Source: Utricularia gibba (taxonomy: Eukaryota > Streptophyta > Magnoliopsida > Lamiales > Lentibulariaceae). Taken from it: a DNA stretch of 64,000 nucleotides. Every line of letters begins with the position of its first letter. Position 1 is the stretch's first letter. Of this stretch, positions 1 to 10,890 are shown one piece after another. Location of the stretch: NCBI GenBank assembly GCA_002189035.1, contig NEEC01000002.1, positions 5,355,001 through 5,419,000 on the forward strand. The letters are read 5' to 3'. Position numbers and translations under genes: made by a program. Under the pieces are notes generated by a model that was given only the letters and a program-made list of their open reading frames with translations, did no database searches and was not told the origin of the DNA.

Positions 1-180
1 TCGATTGTTTCAAGGGTCTCACTACCTCACATTGGAGTTTATTTACAAGTTGAAATTTCTGATTTTCGTCTTGGCCCTTAAGCGTATATATACTAAAAAC
101 AGTGCGGAAGCAAGTCATTTTCTTAATTTTGGAATATTTAAAATCACTGCAGCTCTAATGCAACTCACATAAACTTTCAG

Positions 181-1042
181 TGTGGCAGAAGCTAGAAGCT
201 GAAAATCAGGACTTTTTCAGAGCATATAATATGAGGCTAATTGTGAAAGACCAGATTTTTAAATTCAATCAGTTACTTGAGAAACAGGTAGAGCTAATGG
301 ATCAAATGAGTAAGGGCAAAATTGTTCCTGTTCCTCCACCGAATGGGTCCGAGGTGCACCCAAGTAAGCTCCTCTTTTTTTTTGGGTGGGGGGGGGGGGG
401 GGGTGATGTTACTACTCCGCAAATTTTACTTTTTTGAACATGATTTCTCCTTGCTTCTTCTTGATATCTGATAATATGTTACATTTCCATTATATTTTGG
501 TAGAGCATGAAATCCCAGCCTACCATACTCCACAACTAGCAGGGCTATCTATAAATGAAGAGAACTTGCTCTCAAAAACTTCTGCAACGCCTGATGTTTG
601 CATTGGCATGACGTCACTGCAACCATGTGTTCAAGTTGGACCCCATCTGGCTGCTGGTCACGTTGGAAGGTTTGATGGTGCTGGAAATGTTATGCTGGCT
701 CAGGGCCTGAACGCCGGAGTGAGACATAGTATGAATGCTACGATAATCAAAGCCGAAGATGGTTATTCTGGAAATCCAGCGGTATTTGGAATAGACAACA
801 ATCTTGTAGAACATCAGAATGTTATCGGAGAGGCATCAATTTCACCCTTCAGTGGAGGGGAATCCCATGGCCAGGCAGTGACTGATTCTTTCTTGGATCT
901 TGGGATGAACTCATTTGGGTTTTTGGGTCAGATAGGTCGCAACTTCAATTTACCCTACCTGAACTCCGATTATCCTAATGGTGCCGGTGAGAATCCAAAT
1001 TCCCATTCACCCTCTTCCACAAAAGGAACTCCCCTAAACTAA
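181..1042 (+). CDS. TIGR01589-type plant-specific protein, last two exons (5' end outside window)
   Basis: Two coding exons, 181-363 and 504-1042 (TAA). Positions 1-180 read as the preceding intron, ending in a TTTCAG acceptor; earlier exons lie left of the window. The 364-503 intron has GT-AG borders and splits a Lys codon (A|AG). The first exon encodes VWQKLEAENQDFFRAY followed by a helix with LLEKQ, which matches the C-terminal half of the uncharacterised plant-only domain TIGR01589. The last exon (about 180 residues) is rich in Gly, Asn and Ser and shows no domain I recognise. The biochemical function of the family is not known to me. The gene converges with the PPR gene at 1853. Its intron holds a T run followed by a G run of about 17. 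Confidence 0.8.
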
Positions 1043-1852
1043 AGTGACTGCTGTTGACTGAATTTATGATCAGACCTACTTGGGGGCTATTCGAGATCTC
1101 CATTCCTGGCACCAGAGACAAACTTTTTGGATATACAGGGGGAACAAGGTAACTAAGTGAATGCTATTCATTTATTCTCTGATCCACGGAATGTCTTAGT
1201 TTTGCAACTTCTGGCCAGACCTCAAGAAGCTAGACAATATTTCGGAGGGGTTTGGTTGTGAAGATTTTGGAAACAATTGAATGTTACTCTAGCAGGTATG
1301 AGGTATATCCTTTTTTTTCTGATCATGTCATAGGTTGCTACGATGACAGTTTCTTATTATTTTCTTGCATCTGAACTGATAAGGTTTTGTTACAGGGATG
1401 ATTGGGTGATGGACTTGATCCATTTCCGGCTATTTGTTTCGTCCCCCCAGCCACCAACCAACTCACAAGCGAAGTAAAATGAACATGGTCTGTGTTTCTG
1501 TACTCCGATTTGCTTCTACTTTCTTACCGATGTAAAAAGGTGATTTCCCCGATTACTGTATGTTGTTACTTAGGCTGTACAGGCACTCCGGTATGGGTTC
1601 TGTGGTACAGCGTGTGTTTGAAAAAACCCTTTTGCTTTTGGACATTCAAGAATGCCATTCTCTTACAAGAAGATCCCAACTTTTGTTTGTGTACGTGCAT
1701 GGTGAGATGCCTTGTTTCAGGTACTCCAGGGTGGCAATGGGTGTTCTTTAGGCTTTGATTTATTGATTTATGAGTATTTTGTTTAAAAAACATGAATAAA
1801 TATTCGAATCCAAAAGATTGATACTTGGCCGAAGAATTTCATGGCATCATCT
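1043..1852. other. Convergent 3' intergenic region and UTRs
   Basis: Non-coding stretch between the stop of the TIGR01589 gene (+) and the stop of the PPR gene (-). An AATAAA at 1795-1800 could serve as a plus-strand poly(A) signal. The short open frames at 1492-1793 overlap on both strands and show no family resemblance, so I read this as 3' UTR and spacer. Confidence 0.55.
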
Positions 1853-3964
1853 TCAGCAGAGACTGTTCCTGCGCAATGCTTCGATCACCATATGAATTTC
1901 AGCTGTCTGACAATGCAATCTGTCCCAAGAGACGAACATGTGGAAACTATCGCCACACTCCAAGCAGCTCCAGCCAGGAGGCTTCATCAAGTTCATGTCT
2001 TTAACTGCATTTCTGATTCGTTGCACTTCGTTCCATTTCTCACTCCTGGCTTGCAAATTGCTGTATATTGTGTAGTAATCGACGCTGCCGGGATCTTCCA
2101 GCTGCAGAATCTTGGCTACACAATACTCTGCTGTTTTCCTGTCTTCATGTATACCAGCGGCAGCCAGAAGTGCACCCCAGATTTGTCTGTCAGGAACAGC
2201 CACAAGCTTTATGATGATCCATAATGCCTCCCGGATCTTACCGCACCGGCCAAGCAAATCGACAATACAGGTGTAGTGATCCAAGCTGGGTTCAATGCGA
2301 AATTCCTGTTTCATTGAGTTCAAAGCAGAGCAGCCCTCATGGAGGAGAGCAGAGTGGCTGCAAGCAGATAAGAAACTCAGGAAGGTGACTGAGTTTGGTT
2401 CCATTCCTTCATTTCTCATTTGATTCAGAAGCTCAAGTGCTTCAAAGCCAAACCCGTGTTTTCCCAATCCTTCGACCATCAATGACCATGACACAATATC
2501 TTTCACATGCATATTACCAAAGAAGTTCCTAGCAGAATCGATGTCTCCACATCGCATGTACATGTTCAGAATACATGTCTCTAATGATCCTGTCAGTTCA
2601 TCAGATTTCAAAGTGATATTCCTTGAAATGCATCCATGAACAGCCCTACCAAGCCGTAAGGCTGAGAGCTTTGTACATAAAACAATAAGGCTTCTAAAAT
2701 TCTCCATCTCAGGTTGAAAGACAATGGGCAGCATTTGCCGAAAGAATCTGATAGCTTCATTTGGACAGCCGTTATCAATCCATCCCGATACATAGGCATC
2801 CCATATAATGGAGTTTACATGGGATACTTCGTCAAACAACCTAGCTGAATCCTCCATGCACCCAAGTTTTGCATAGAACCTCAAAAATACAGTAACAAGT
2901 ATATCATCAAAACAACCACTCTTAATGGCAAGAGCATGCACTTCCCTTCCTTCAACGGAGTTCTGATTCTCCTCTAGCGCGGAAATAAGTTGAGTAAAGG
3001 TTTCCACACTTGGTTTCACTAGAGACCTCATTCTCCTGAAGCAGTCCATCATCTTCTTTATCGTTCCCTCTGAGCAGTAAGCAGATATCATGATGTTCCA
3101 AGAAGCAATATCCTTGAAACCACTTTCTTCAAACAAGATTTCTGAATCATGTATGCCACCATAAGCAGCGTACATTTTCAACATTGAATTACGCAAAGAA
3201 TGATCGACCAAGGACCCAAATTTAATGACATGGCCATGAAGTTGCTGCACTTGCGGGATACTAGAGCACGCTTGTAAGATCACAATCATGGAAACCTCAT
3301 TGGGGTTCAGTTCCCTACGCATTTCGTTAAACAAAAGAAAAGCTTCATCGGATTTTCCAGCATACACATAGCATGAAATCATCGATGTCCAAGAAACCAA
3401 ATCTTTAAACAGCATTTCATCGAACAGCTTCAACGCATTCTCCAGACAACCAGTTCTTTCATAGGAACTCATAATAATATTACAAAAATGAGCATCAATT
3501 CCAAACCCCATTTGCATTCCCAGGGAATGAATCATCTCAACGAAACTTGCGCCACATTCAAGCAGCATAACCAGCTTACTCAGTATTGGAAATGTATAAC
3601 CATCACACGGCACACCCTTAAATCTCATTCTTTGAAAAACAGAAAGCGCTGGCACAACAAATCCTGAATTCACATACCCCTTAAGAACCAAATTCCAACG
3701 CCATGTATTCCGTTCTTCCACTGACTCAAGGATTGCTACTTGACTGCCAAAATCATCGGAATGGGTATATAAAGCTCCCAACTTTAAATTATCCACCGAC
3801 ACCGGTGCTTCCCCGTTGGAGACTCCAAAGGAAGTATCAGTTTGGCCAGGTACAAGGGTTGGGCACGAATCCAATGCTGAGAGGAAATAAGAAGAAGATG
3901 GATATCTTGAACTTCGACATTCCGGGAGTTTTGAGAGATGGGACCTGAAAAACCGCCGTTGCAA
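1853..3964 (-). CDS. Pentatricopeptide repeat protein, PLS class with E domain
   Basis: One intronless frame of about 703 codons. From roughly residue 88 to 590 it is a run of P, L and S type PPR motifs (for example N-x-M-I-S-x-Y, LFDEM, D-I-V-S-W). It ends in an E/E+ type tail with PPGWSCLE and no DYW deaminase. Such proteins bind organellar RNA one base per repeat and usually act in C-to-U editing or RNA maturation in mitochondria or plastids; the target cannot be read here. The start is a problem. The frame is open upstream to a TAG at 4139-4141 but has no ATG there. The position given begins at a TTG, and the first in-frame ATG is near 3628, after about 112 residues. Either an upstream exon supplies the start (a TTTTTCAG acceptor lies near 3942-3949) or the 5' end is damaged. 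Confidence 0.85.
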   Translation of the reverse strand: MQRRFFRSHLSKLPECRSSRYPSSSYFLSALDSCPTLVPGQTDTSFGVSNGEAPVSVDNLKLGALYTHSDDFGSQVAILESVEERNTWRWNLVLKGYVNSGFVVPALSVFQRMRFKGVPCDGYTFPILSKLVMLLECGASFVEMIHSLGMQMGFGIDAHFCNIIMSSYERTGCLENALKLFDEMLFKDLVSWTSMISCYVYAGKSDEAFLLFNEMRRELNPNEVSMIVILQACSSIPQVQQLHGHVIKFGSLVDHSLRNSMLKMYAAYGGIHDSEILFEESGFKDIASWNIMISAYCSEGTIKKMMDCFRRMRSLVKPSVETFTQLISALEENQNSVEGREVHALAIKSGCFDDILVTVFLRFYAKLGCMEDSARLFDEVSHVNSIIWDAYVSGWIDNGCPNEAIRFFRQMLPIVFQPEMENFRSLIVLCTKLSALRLGRAVHGCISRNITLKSDELTGSLETCILNMYMRCGDIDSARNFFGNMHVKDIVSWSLMVEGLGKHGFGFEALELLNQMRNEGMEPNSVTFLSFLSACSHSALLHEGCSALNSMKQEFRIEPSLDHYTCIVDLLGRCGKIREALWIIIKLVAVPDRQIWGALLAAAGIHEDRKTAEYCVAKILQLEDPGSVDYYTIYSNLQARSEKWNEVQRIRNAVKDMNLMKPPGWSCLECGDSFHMFVSWDRLHCQTAEIHMVIEALRRNSLC

Positions 3965-4916
3965 ATTCAGGGTCGATGGACGCAGAAGACAGCAGTAGTG
4001 CGAGAACCCAAACCCGTTGAAGAAGAAGAAGAAGAAGAGGGACGTAATTGTGAAAATGCAACGACGCTCTTCCTCACGAATTGGCGACTGGCGGCTGCCT
4101 TTTGTAGAGCACGAATCTGGGTAGGAGTCGTAATATTCCTATTTTAGGCCATGCTTTTTAATTTATTTTCATTTTTGAATTAAAGAAGCGGGTTTGCCCC
4201 GATCCAACCTACACTGAATCCGACCCGTTTTTGAGCCATCTTCCCATTTGAGTTTGGACTTTGGAGTAATAATATCACAAAAAAACATGGAGAAACATCG
4301 GCCATCTCTTGTTAAAGAAAGCTAGCCAAACATCAACCATAATTTGAGTTTGATTCACTACTAATTTAATCTTTACATTCCATTTATTCAGTCATTTCTT
4401 TTAATATAAATTTCTTATTTAGTATCTATCGTGATTTTCAAGTTTCACATACTATATATATCTTCTTCACTTGATATCAATCACAAATATCTTGAGAATT
4501 CACTAAAGACCATTCATTCCATTTGATTCTAAAAGCTTATTAGATCAAAGAGAAGTGGAAACTTTAGAATATGAAAAAACTATTACGAAAAAAATCATAT
4601 TGTATACTTCTCATTCGCATAACAAATAAAATCGAGGTTCCATATTTTTTTAATTTACCAAAACCTTACAAAAATTAAAACATATTTGACAAAAGATACT
4701 AAATAAATAGATGTCGTTTTAGTCCATGTAACATTATCTTCCAATCTAAAAGAAAGATATATCTGGACTTGAATATTGTACACAAAAAATTAAAATCATC
4801 ATCTCAGACATCAGAGTTAAATATATTTCCAAAATGAACTTTTTTACAATGTTTATAAGCTATGTCTGATCCCATGCACTATTCTCAAGTATTGTACACG
4901 CCCCACCAGCAAAAGC
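3965..4916. other. Intergenic: PPR 5' region and lipase 3' region
   Basis: Holds the upstream part of the PPR gene, including a (GAA)n microsatellite at about 4020-4039, and then AT-rich sequence up to the lipase stop at 4917. I see no further coding frame and no transposon hallmark. Confidence 0.5.
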
Positions 4917-7666
4917 TTAAGTTGAGGGTCGCCCATCCGTGACGTGCTGCTCACATACATGATCGCCGCCGCCATTGTCTGTGGGAAGGTTTTGTGTGAA
5001 ACCATCTTCATCTTCTCCGGCGTGATCGCCACCTTCCGAATCCGTCGTCACCTTTTCGAGGCAGTCGTCGAGCTGAACGCATTCTTCAACCAACTCCTGA
5101 GATGAGGTGCAGCTGGGGTGCTCGGTTTCAAGGTGGTTTTGAGGAGGGCCAACCTCATCCTTCCTCACAACATTGAACAATATGCCGTTCTGAATCCTTT
5201 CTGCCTGCAGAAGGTCACCCTCAGCCACCATGATGGAAGAGGAACTGTTACTGGCATTATTTGCTCTGCTGTTGCTGCTGCTGCTGTCTCGATGATCGAA
5301 TTCACTGTCCGATGTTCGTTCTGGTGTTGTCATTCGCGATTCTCTCGACTGCCGAGGGATTCCCCTGTTGATCCTCGTGTCCAACATCTGGACAAAGTCG
5401 ACGAACTTGTCCGCAGAGGTTGTCCTCATCAGTGGCCCTCCTGTTCTTGTCCAAGAATTGAGATCCACGCTCTCTGTCTCACTGTCGCTACCGTCGTGCA
5501 TCATTTCCCTGTGCGGATGCACGTTTTTCCCCATATGGGCGCCAACTCCACTGTGCTGCAAGGAAGAAGCAACGGTGGCAAGGGCATCCTCGTCGAGCGA
5601 ACCCGTTGAGTTTTCTCGTGCGATCACATTCCATGAAGGGATCCTCTTTGAAGCACTGATCCGAGCTGCGGTTGGTGGGTGAACTTGGGAAGAAGCAGCA
5701 GCAGCTGCCGCTGCTGCTCTCTGAGCACTTCTCTTCAACCTCCTCATGTGGTTTAGAACTGCACCACATTCATCAAGAGCGAGCTCGATTCCACAGTTGG
5801 CTTTTATCGCAGACAGCTTCTCCCAAGTGCATCGTCTACCCTGGTTTGCAGCCTTCTGAAGCTCAACATATGTCGGGTTCTGTATTATCTTCGAAATCTG
5901 GGAAATCACAAACCTATCAACAAATGCAATCAGAGGATGAGTCCATCACGTATTGTGTACCTGAGCCAATGTCGCAGGCATCACAATGGTGACATCGCCC
6001 TCCCAATCTTGCGCGAAGAGCTTTGCAAGGCCTCCTAGTCGAAAACCAAGCTCCAAAACCTGATTGCATCTGTGTTTCACCTCCATTTCCACTAAATGAG
6101 CCAGCTGCAAATTTTATTCAGATGTAACTGATTAGATTGGAAGAGGGTTTCGTGCAAACGCATTACGAATTCCCAGCAGAGTTAAAAGGAGACAAAGATG
6201 CTAAGTTGTAACAGGTTGAGTAAACCCAAGCTAAGAAGTACCTTTGCAGCAAAGTGACCTCCATAAGCCCTGATAATTTCTTTCACCCTGAGGAGCGGTG
6301 CAATGTGAGGATTCGCTTGGCTGACAACGAAATGGTTCACATTAAAGAGTTCCTTCAATTGCAGCATGGGCAAATCAACCTCCAAGCTACCATCCCTCCA
6401 ACGGCGGGACAAAGCAGAAATGCCGGAAGACTCATCAGGTGCCAATTGAAATGGAGGATGGTAAGGTACAATATTCCCACTCCTATCCTTGGCCATCAGC
6501 TCTTGAGCTTCAAAAAGACCAGGAAAGGCACACGAGGCTGTCACGGCGCTCCATATCACCACATGAGGCGATGTCAAGTAGTTAAGACACCTAGGTGGTT
6601 CGTGTTTTCTAGGGGAACAAACTGTGATACCGAGTATTCTTCCAGTCATATCATAAGCTTCTTGAAAAGTAAGGTTATTGGTAAGATGTCTAAGCATCAT
6701 TTGCAATTGTCTTATATCGTGAAGAGCACCTTGTGTCATTACCCTCTTGAACACCGTGAAAATTCCTCCTATCTGGTCAAAAAACTGAATAGAATGCCAA
6801 GAATCCTCGAAGAAACTCTGGAGTTCTGGCCATGATCTAGTGGCAACAATAGCACACATTATCGAACCAACACTAGACCCTGCAATAATCCGTGGCAAAA
6901 GCTTATGCTCCACCAACGTTTTCACAACTCCAACATGAAAAGCACCCAAAGAGGCACCACCACTCAGAAGTAAAGCTGTTCTACCGAAAGCATGTCTTGT
7001 TTCATTCATAAAAGCAAGCTTCTCCTCCAAAAGAAGGTCTTCCGAATCAGAATCACACACCATTCTCAGCTGTGTTGTTACTTCGTCGATGTACTCCTTT
7101 ATCAATCTTGGGACCTGAAGCCTACCCTTGTGAAGCTCTGGATTGCACATATTTCCTAGATTACGTACAAGGTCAGCTCTCATACAAAATATGATGTCTC
7201 GCAGAGAACCCTCTTGACGTCGAACCCGGATCTCTTGAAGCTTATTTCTCACAAGCTCCTCATCATAAAGATCAGATTCATTCAGTCTAGGAGTCTCCTT
7301 ATCCAACATCTTAGCAGCATGAGCCCACTCCTCATATGTTAAGGCAGATCTCATCATATTCCTCCAAAATTTCCTTCTATATGCCATCTCTGCCCTGATC
7401 TTCACATTTGTGTACCGTTTCAACAAGAAGGCAATAACAGATACCATGACAAGTATCCCTTGTGGATTCCGCGGATGAAACCATGAAATCAGGGGTGATA
7501 AGTAGAACCTCAACTTCTTGAAGTAAACTACCAGCATCCTTAAAAGCTGGTGTCTAAGTTGGGACATAGAGTTACAGAACAATACTCTGAATGCAACAGT
7601 GCGGCCAAAAAACGTAGATGGGCCAATCGAGAATGAATCAACAATTGCTTCGTTACTGATATCCAT
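4917..7666 (-). CDS. SDP1: SDP1-type triacylglycerol lipase (patatin family)
   Basis: Three exons on the minus strand: 7666-6242, 6104-5961 and 5897-4917, giving 849 residues (Arabidopsis SDP1 is about 825). I start at the internal MDISNEA Met, as in SDP1, rather than the ATG four codons upstream. The product hydrolyses triacylglycerol at the oil-body surface and starts seed oil use after germination. Visible: hydrophobic stretch about 70-83, oxyanion motif GGASLG at 236-241, nucleophile elbow GSSVG at 263-267 (Ser265) and catalytic Asp in DGS at 425-427. The middle exon supplies the helical segment ending in LAQ and the last exon resumes with SKIIQNP. The acidic Ser/Asn-rich tail with poly-Ala is poorly conserved. 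All splice sites are GT-AG with no frame breaks. It could be the SDP1-like paralogue rather than SDP1 itself. Confidence 0.93.
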
Positions 7667-9842
7667 GTTCAAAAACAAACAGAAACTCTTTATTCTCTAA
7701 AATCACAATCTTGAAAACTATTGTCCACAGAATCACCCAGAAGGACGTAAACTACCCCAAAATATTCAACAGAGAAACATAAGAACAATCAAGTACTCCT
7801 GAAAAGTCCCATACCGTGGAATCCACCGGCGCCTTCAGCAAGATCCCCAGAAACAAAAAGGGCTAAAAGACGCAGATATCAACCCCAGAAGACGCTGCTT
7901 ACATACCCTTAAAAGAGGGCCGAACATGGCGACATCCTCATCTCGTCTCCCCATTAATTATATCAACAATTAGTCGTGTCGACCATGATGAGGGTCAGCA
8001 AATTGCATCACGCTTTGTGGGAATTCGGGAAGGCTACCTGGGAATAGGATCAGGTTGGATAGCGATCACGTTACGCCGTCTTAAAGAAAACAATGACGTG
8101 GGATTCAGATTAGGATTTATCAGCAACCTGAACATAAAACGAAATCCCGTGTCAGTTTGTGAAGAAATACAAACACGGAATCGCTTCCGGTTGCCAGGGG
8201 ACGATGACAACCGCTAGTCACTGCAATATCCACTCCTCTCGAAGGTTCATCGCCTGATCATTTTCCCGAGATGGGTTTGAAAAAATGACAACTTTTCCTG
8301 GAACAGGACTTGAAAAAGAGCATATCAGAACAAGATTTTTCAGCGGACAAGCACACGAAAACAACGTTTCGAAGGCCCCGGAGGGATTCCTCAAAATCAA
8401 AAACAGAGAGCTTTTAATTAATCAAAATCAAACTCATCCAAACCTTGAAAATTGATTTTGACAATTATTTTTGCTCTCGGTTTGAAAATTGAAAACACGT
8501 CATTTTTATATTAGATGTTTGTTTTTAATTTCATAAATGTCGATGCATAATATTTTAAATAAAAGTGCATAATATTAAGAAATATTAGTCTAATTAATTA
8601 AAAAACTTAAATTCAAATCCAAATTATTTTGTTTCGGAATAGATCGAAATTGTGCCAAAAACACAATTTCGATGAAATTTACAACCTACAACCTTGATGA
8701 ACTCGTTTATTAGTCAAGATTAACATGCTTATATTCAATTAATGAATTTTTAATTTGAATTCCCTTATTTAAATTATTCAATTAAGATGTTATCCATTTT
8801 ATAGAAAATATATGCTTTTCACATTAGGCTTAAAATGTATTTGTATAACTAAGGGCTTGTATTGGTAGATAAGATAGTAAAAAGTGATATTGTAGTATAA
8901 AATTATGCAAATTATATTAGAGTTCTAATATAAGATTATGACGTGTTTTTTTTAATTTTATATAAGAACTTCACTTGTTTGGCATGTTTAACATTATTTG
9001 GAAAAGGAAACTTAAAGGATGTTTTACACGTTTTTTTAAGTTACTTCTTCTTCTATAATCATAAAAAATGCTACTATCATCAGAATAATAAATATTTATA
9101 CTTTTGGTTTTTTTAAAAAAAATTTCTTTCTTCTTCATCCATTTTCTTTCCTTTGGAATGGGATTGATACCAGACTTTTGTCTTCTCATTTTGATTTATT
9201 CTTAAAAATAGTAGATGAATTTATCTTTTTGTCCACAATTTTCTCAATTTATTAAAGAACATCAAAACCCTATCACAAAAAATTCATATCCTGATCCTTA
9301 AGTCATGTCCTTAGTGCTCTTGCGATTTTGGGTCTTCTAAGACTGATGCTATTATTTGTTCTATTATTACTTTGCTTTGGTCAAGAGGAAGAAGATGACA
9401 TAGTAGATCGTATTTATTGTAAGTTGTTCCAAAATTGTTTATTTTCTCATACTAATTTCATATATATTTTTCTGATTTTTGTGTTATTCCAAATATTCAA
9501 TGAATGTCAAGGTTTTTGTTTTCTACATTTAGTAATCTATTTTATGCATCAAAATTATTATAATAAATTGATTTCAAAATTTTCTACTTGCTGATGAATT
9601 CGATTTCTCCATAGTCACTTTGGATTTTATATTGATACAATTGCACAGTAAATTAACTTATATTTTTGAAAAAGATATTGTGAACAAAAATTTCATTTAT
9701 ACTATTATTAAATTTGTATTCTCCTTTTATTATTAATATAATTTATTCCTTTTATTTAACTTCTAGAAATCATTTTCAATATTATGAAAACATTTAACAA
9801 TTCAAACACACATACTAAAGTATTTAATATTCTAAATAAACT
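7667..9842. other. Upstream region of the lipase gene and AT-rich spacer
   Basis: 7667-8000 probably holds the lipase 5' leader and core promoter. 8000-8400 is less AT-rich and contains a short imperfect inverted repeat (8141-8152 with 8172-8183) but no convincing frame. 8400-9842 is AT-rich and probably includes the 3' flank of the Harbinger fragment beginning at 9843. I recognise no terminal inverted repeats there. Confidence 0.45.
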
Positions 9843-10087
9843 TCAATTTGAACCACATTGAGTCCAAATGTGCTCAATTAAACCAGCTTTGAGAAGTCGA
9901 TGTTCCCTAGTTTCCCTAGAGTTGATAGCCCCATCAAGATAATCTTCGAATGCTTTAGGATTTTTCCTGAAGAGGTTAGAGGTTTCTTCAACTATATTCA
10001 AATGATCATAGTTTTCTGGATTTGGTTGTGTCTCATGGCTTTCATCTTCAATAATCATATTGAACAAGATTATATAGGTATGCATTA
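9843..10087 (-). pseudogene. PIF/Harbinger transposase, C-terminal fragment
   Basis: A minus-strand frame of about 80 residues that starts at the edge of an LTR. It contains FNMIIEDE, the plant Harbinger (HARBI1-like nuclease) signature normally written HNMIIEDE, and ends with LIEHIW, the usual C-terminus. It fits as the missing 3' end of the transposase at 25718-26638, which breaks off after the KDVERAIGIL segment; about 22 residues of the family consensus are absent between the two. I infer that both pieces come from one element split by the LTR retrotransposon at 10088-25717. Confidence 0.75.
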
Positions 10088-10627
10088 TCTTGTGGGCAAA
10101 AATCGGTTCTGTTGGACTTGATCAGTTTTCGGGTTGTGAATTGGGTTTGATAGAGTACTATTTGGAATATGCTGATTTTTGGGTTAGTGTTAGGGGCGAA
10201 AGAAATAAAAAGACACAAAGATTTTTACGTGAAAACTACCAGAAGACGGAAAAACCATGGAGCTATGGAGCTCGTCGAAATGAAGGATACAAGTTCAAAT
10301 ATAGAGAATTTAACCTTTTCGTTTTCAAACTTCTTTATATTTATAAGGAGAGTCGATCTGACTAAATTTTGCAAAGGTTGATTACTTTCTACACTTGGTA
10401 GATGTATTGCAGTCCTATTGAAAAATAACCACCGAATACTGTGATGTAATTCGGCTACTTTTAAGACTGTCAAAATAATCCCTACGACGTAATTTTGATA
10501 CTTATTGGTCCTCCCACTTGTCACAGGTGGCTAGAGCATATCCGATATCTCCTTCTAGCAAATTTCAGCCAATATGACTGATTTGATTATCCCTGGTTCA
10601 CCAATTTATAAATGTCTCTTTTACTCA
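10088..10627 (-). repeat. LTR of Gypsy element C, distal copy (3' LTR)
   Basis: Clearly homologous along its length to 25157-25717. Shared blocks include GTTAGGGGCGAAAGAAATAA, the run around GACACAA, CTTCTTTATATTTATA-like text and TATGACTGATTTGATTATCC. Both copies read in the same orientation, and the PBS beside the other copy shows the element is on the minus strand. No matching 5-bp duplication is visible at the two outer edges. The outer sequence on both sides is Harbinger transposase, so this is most likely the 3' LTR of one insertion. Confidence 0.75.
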
Positions 10628-10890
10628 TCTCCATGTGGCATTTACCGATTTCAGGCTCCATCATTCAACCCCTTTGATTTGTTGATATCGACACTTATGA
10701 TAAATTGGCGGATCAAAATCACCAAATCATCAATTATCATATATCGATATCCCATTCCCATTCCTCCATGATTTAGATGGTCTTCTACCACGTGTTGCAC
10801 CTAGGACTCACCACGTTTTCCCACCCAATTTTCGACAACCCAATCGTCATGCCGTTTTGACTTTTGAGTCATTTCCTATAAATGCAGCCT
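10628..10890. other. Internal remnant of element C next to its 3' LTR
   Basis: Short non-coding segment between the element C LTR and the start of the element A LTR. It is probably the 3' internal tail of element C. I see no frame or family motif in it. Confidence 0.35.

Noticed and set aside
5118-5682. Plus-strand frames of 104-163 codons opposite the lipase exon
   Set aside because: Antisense shadows of the low-complexity lipase tail.
8017-8400. Two short frames in a less AT-rich stretch
   Set aside because: No similarity to known proteins; better explained as promoter-side sequence of the lipase gene.
9328-9594. Small frame with a hydrophobic start resembling a signal peptide and an acidic patch
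   Set aside because: No family resemblance, AT-driven composition, and no splice or promoter context.
10090-10381. Frames with LDQF and RGERNKKTQ-like text also seen at 25144-25380
   Set aside because: Similarity between the two sites is due to the shared element C LTR, not a protein.
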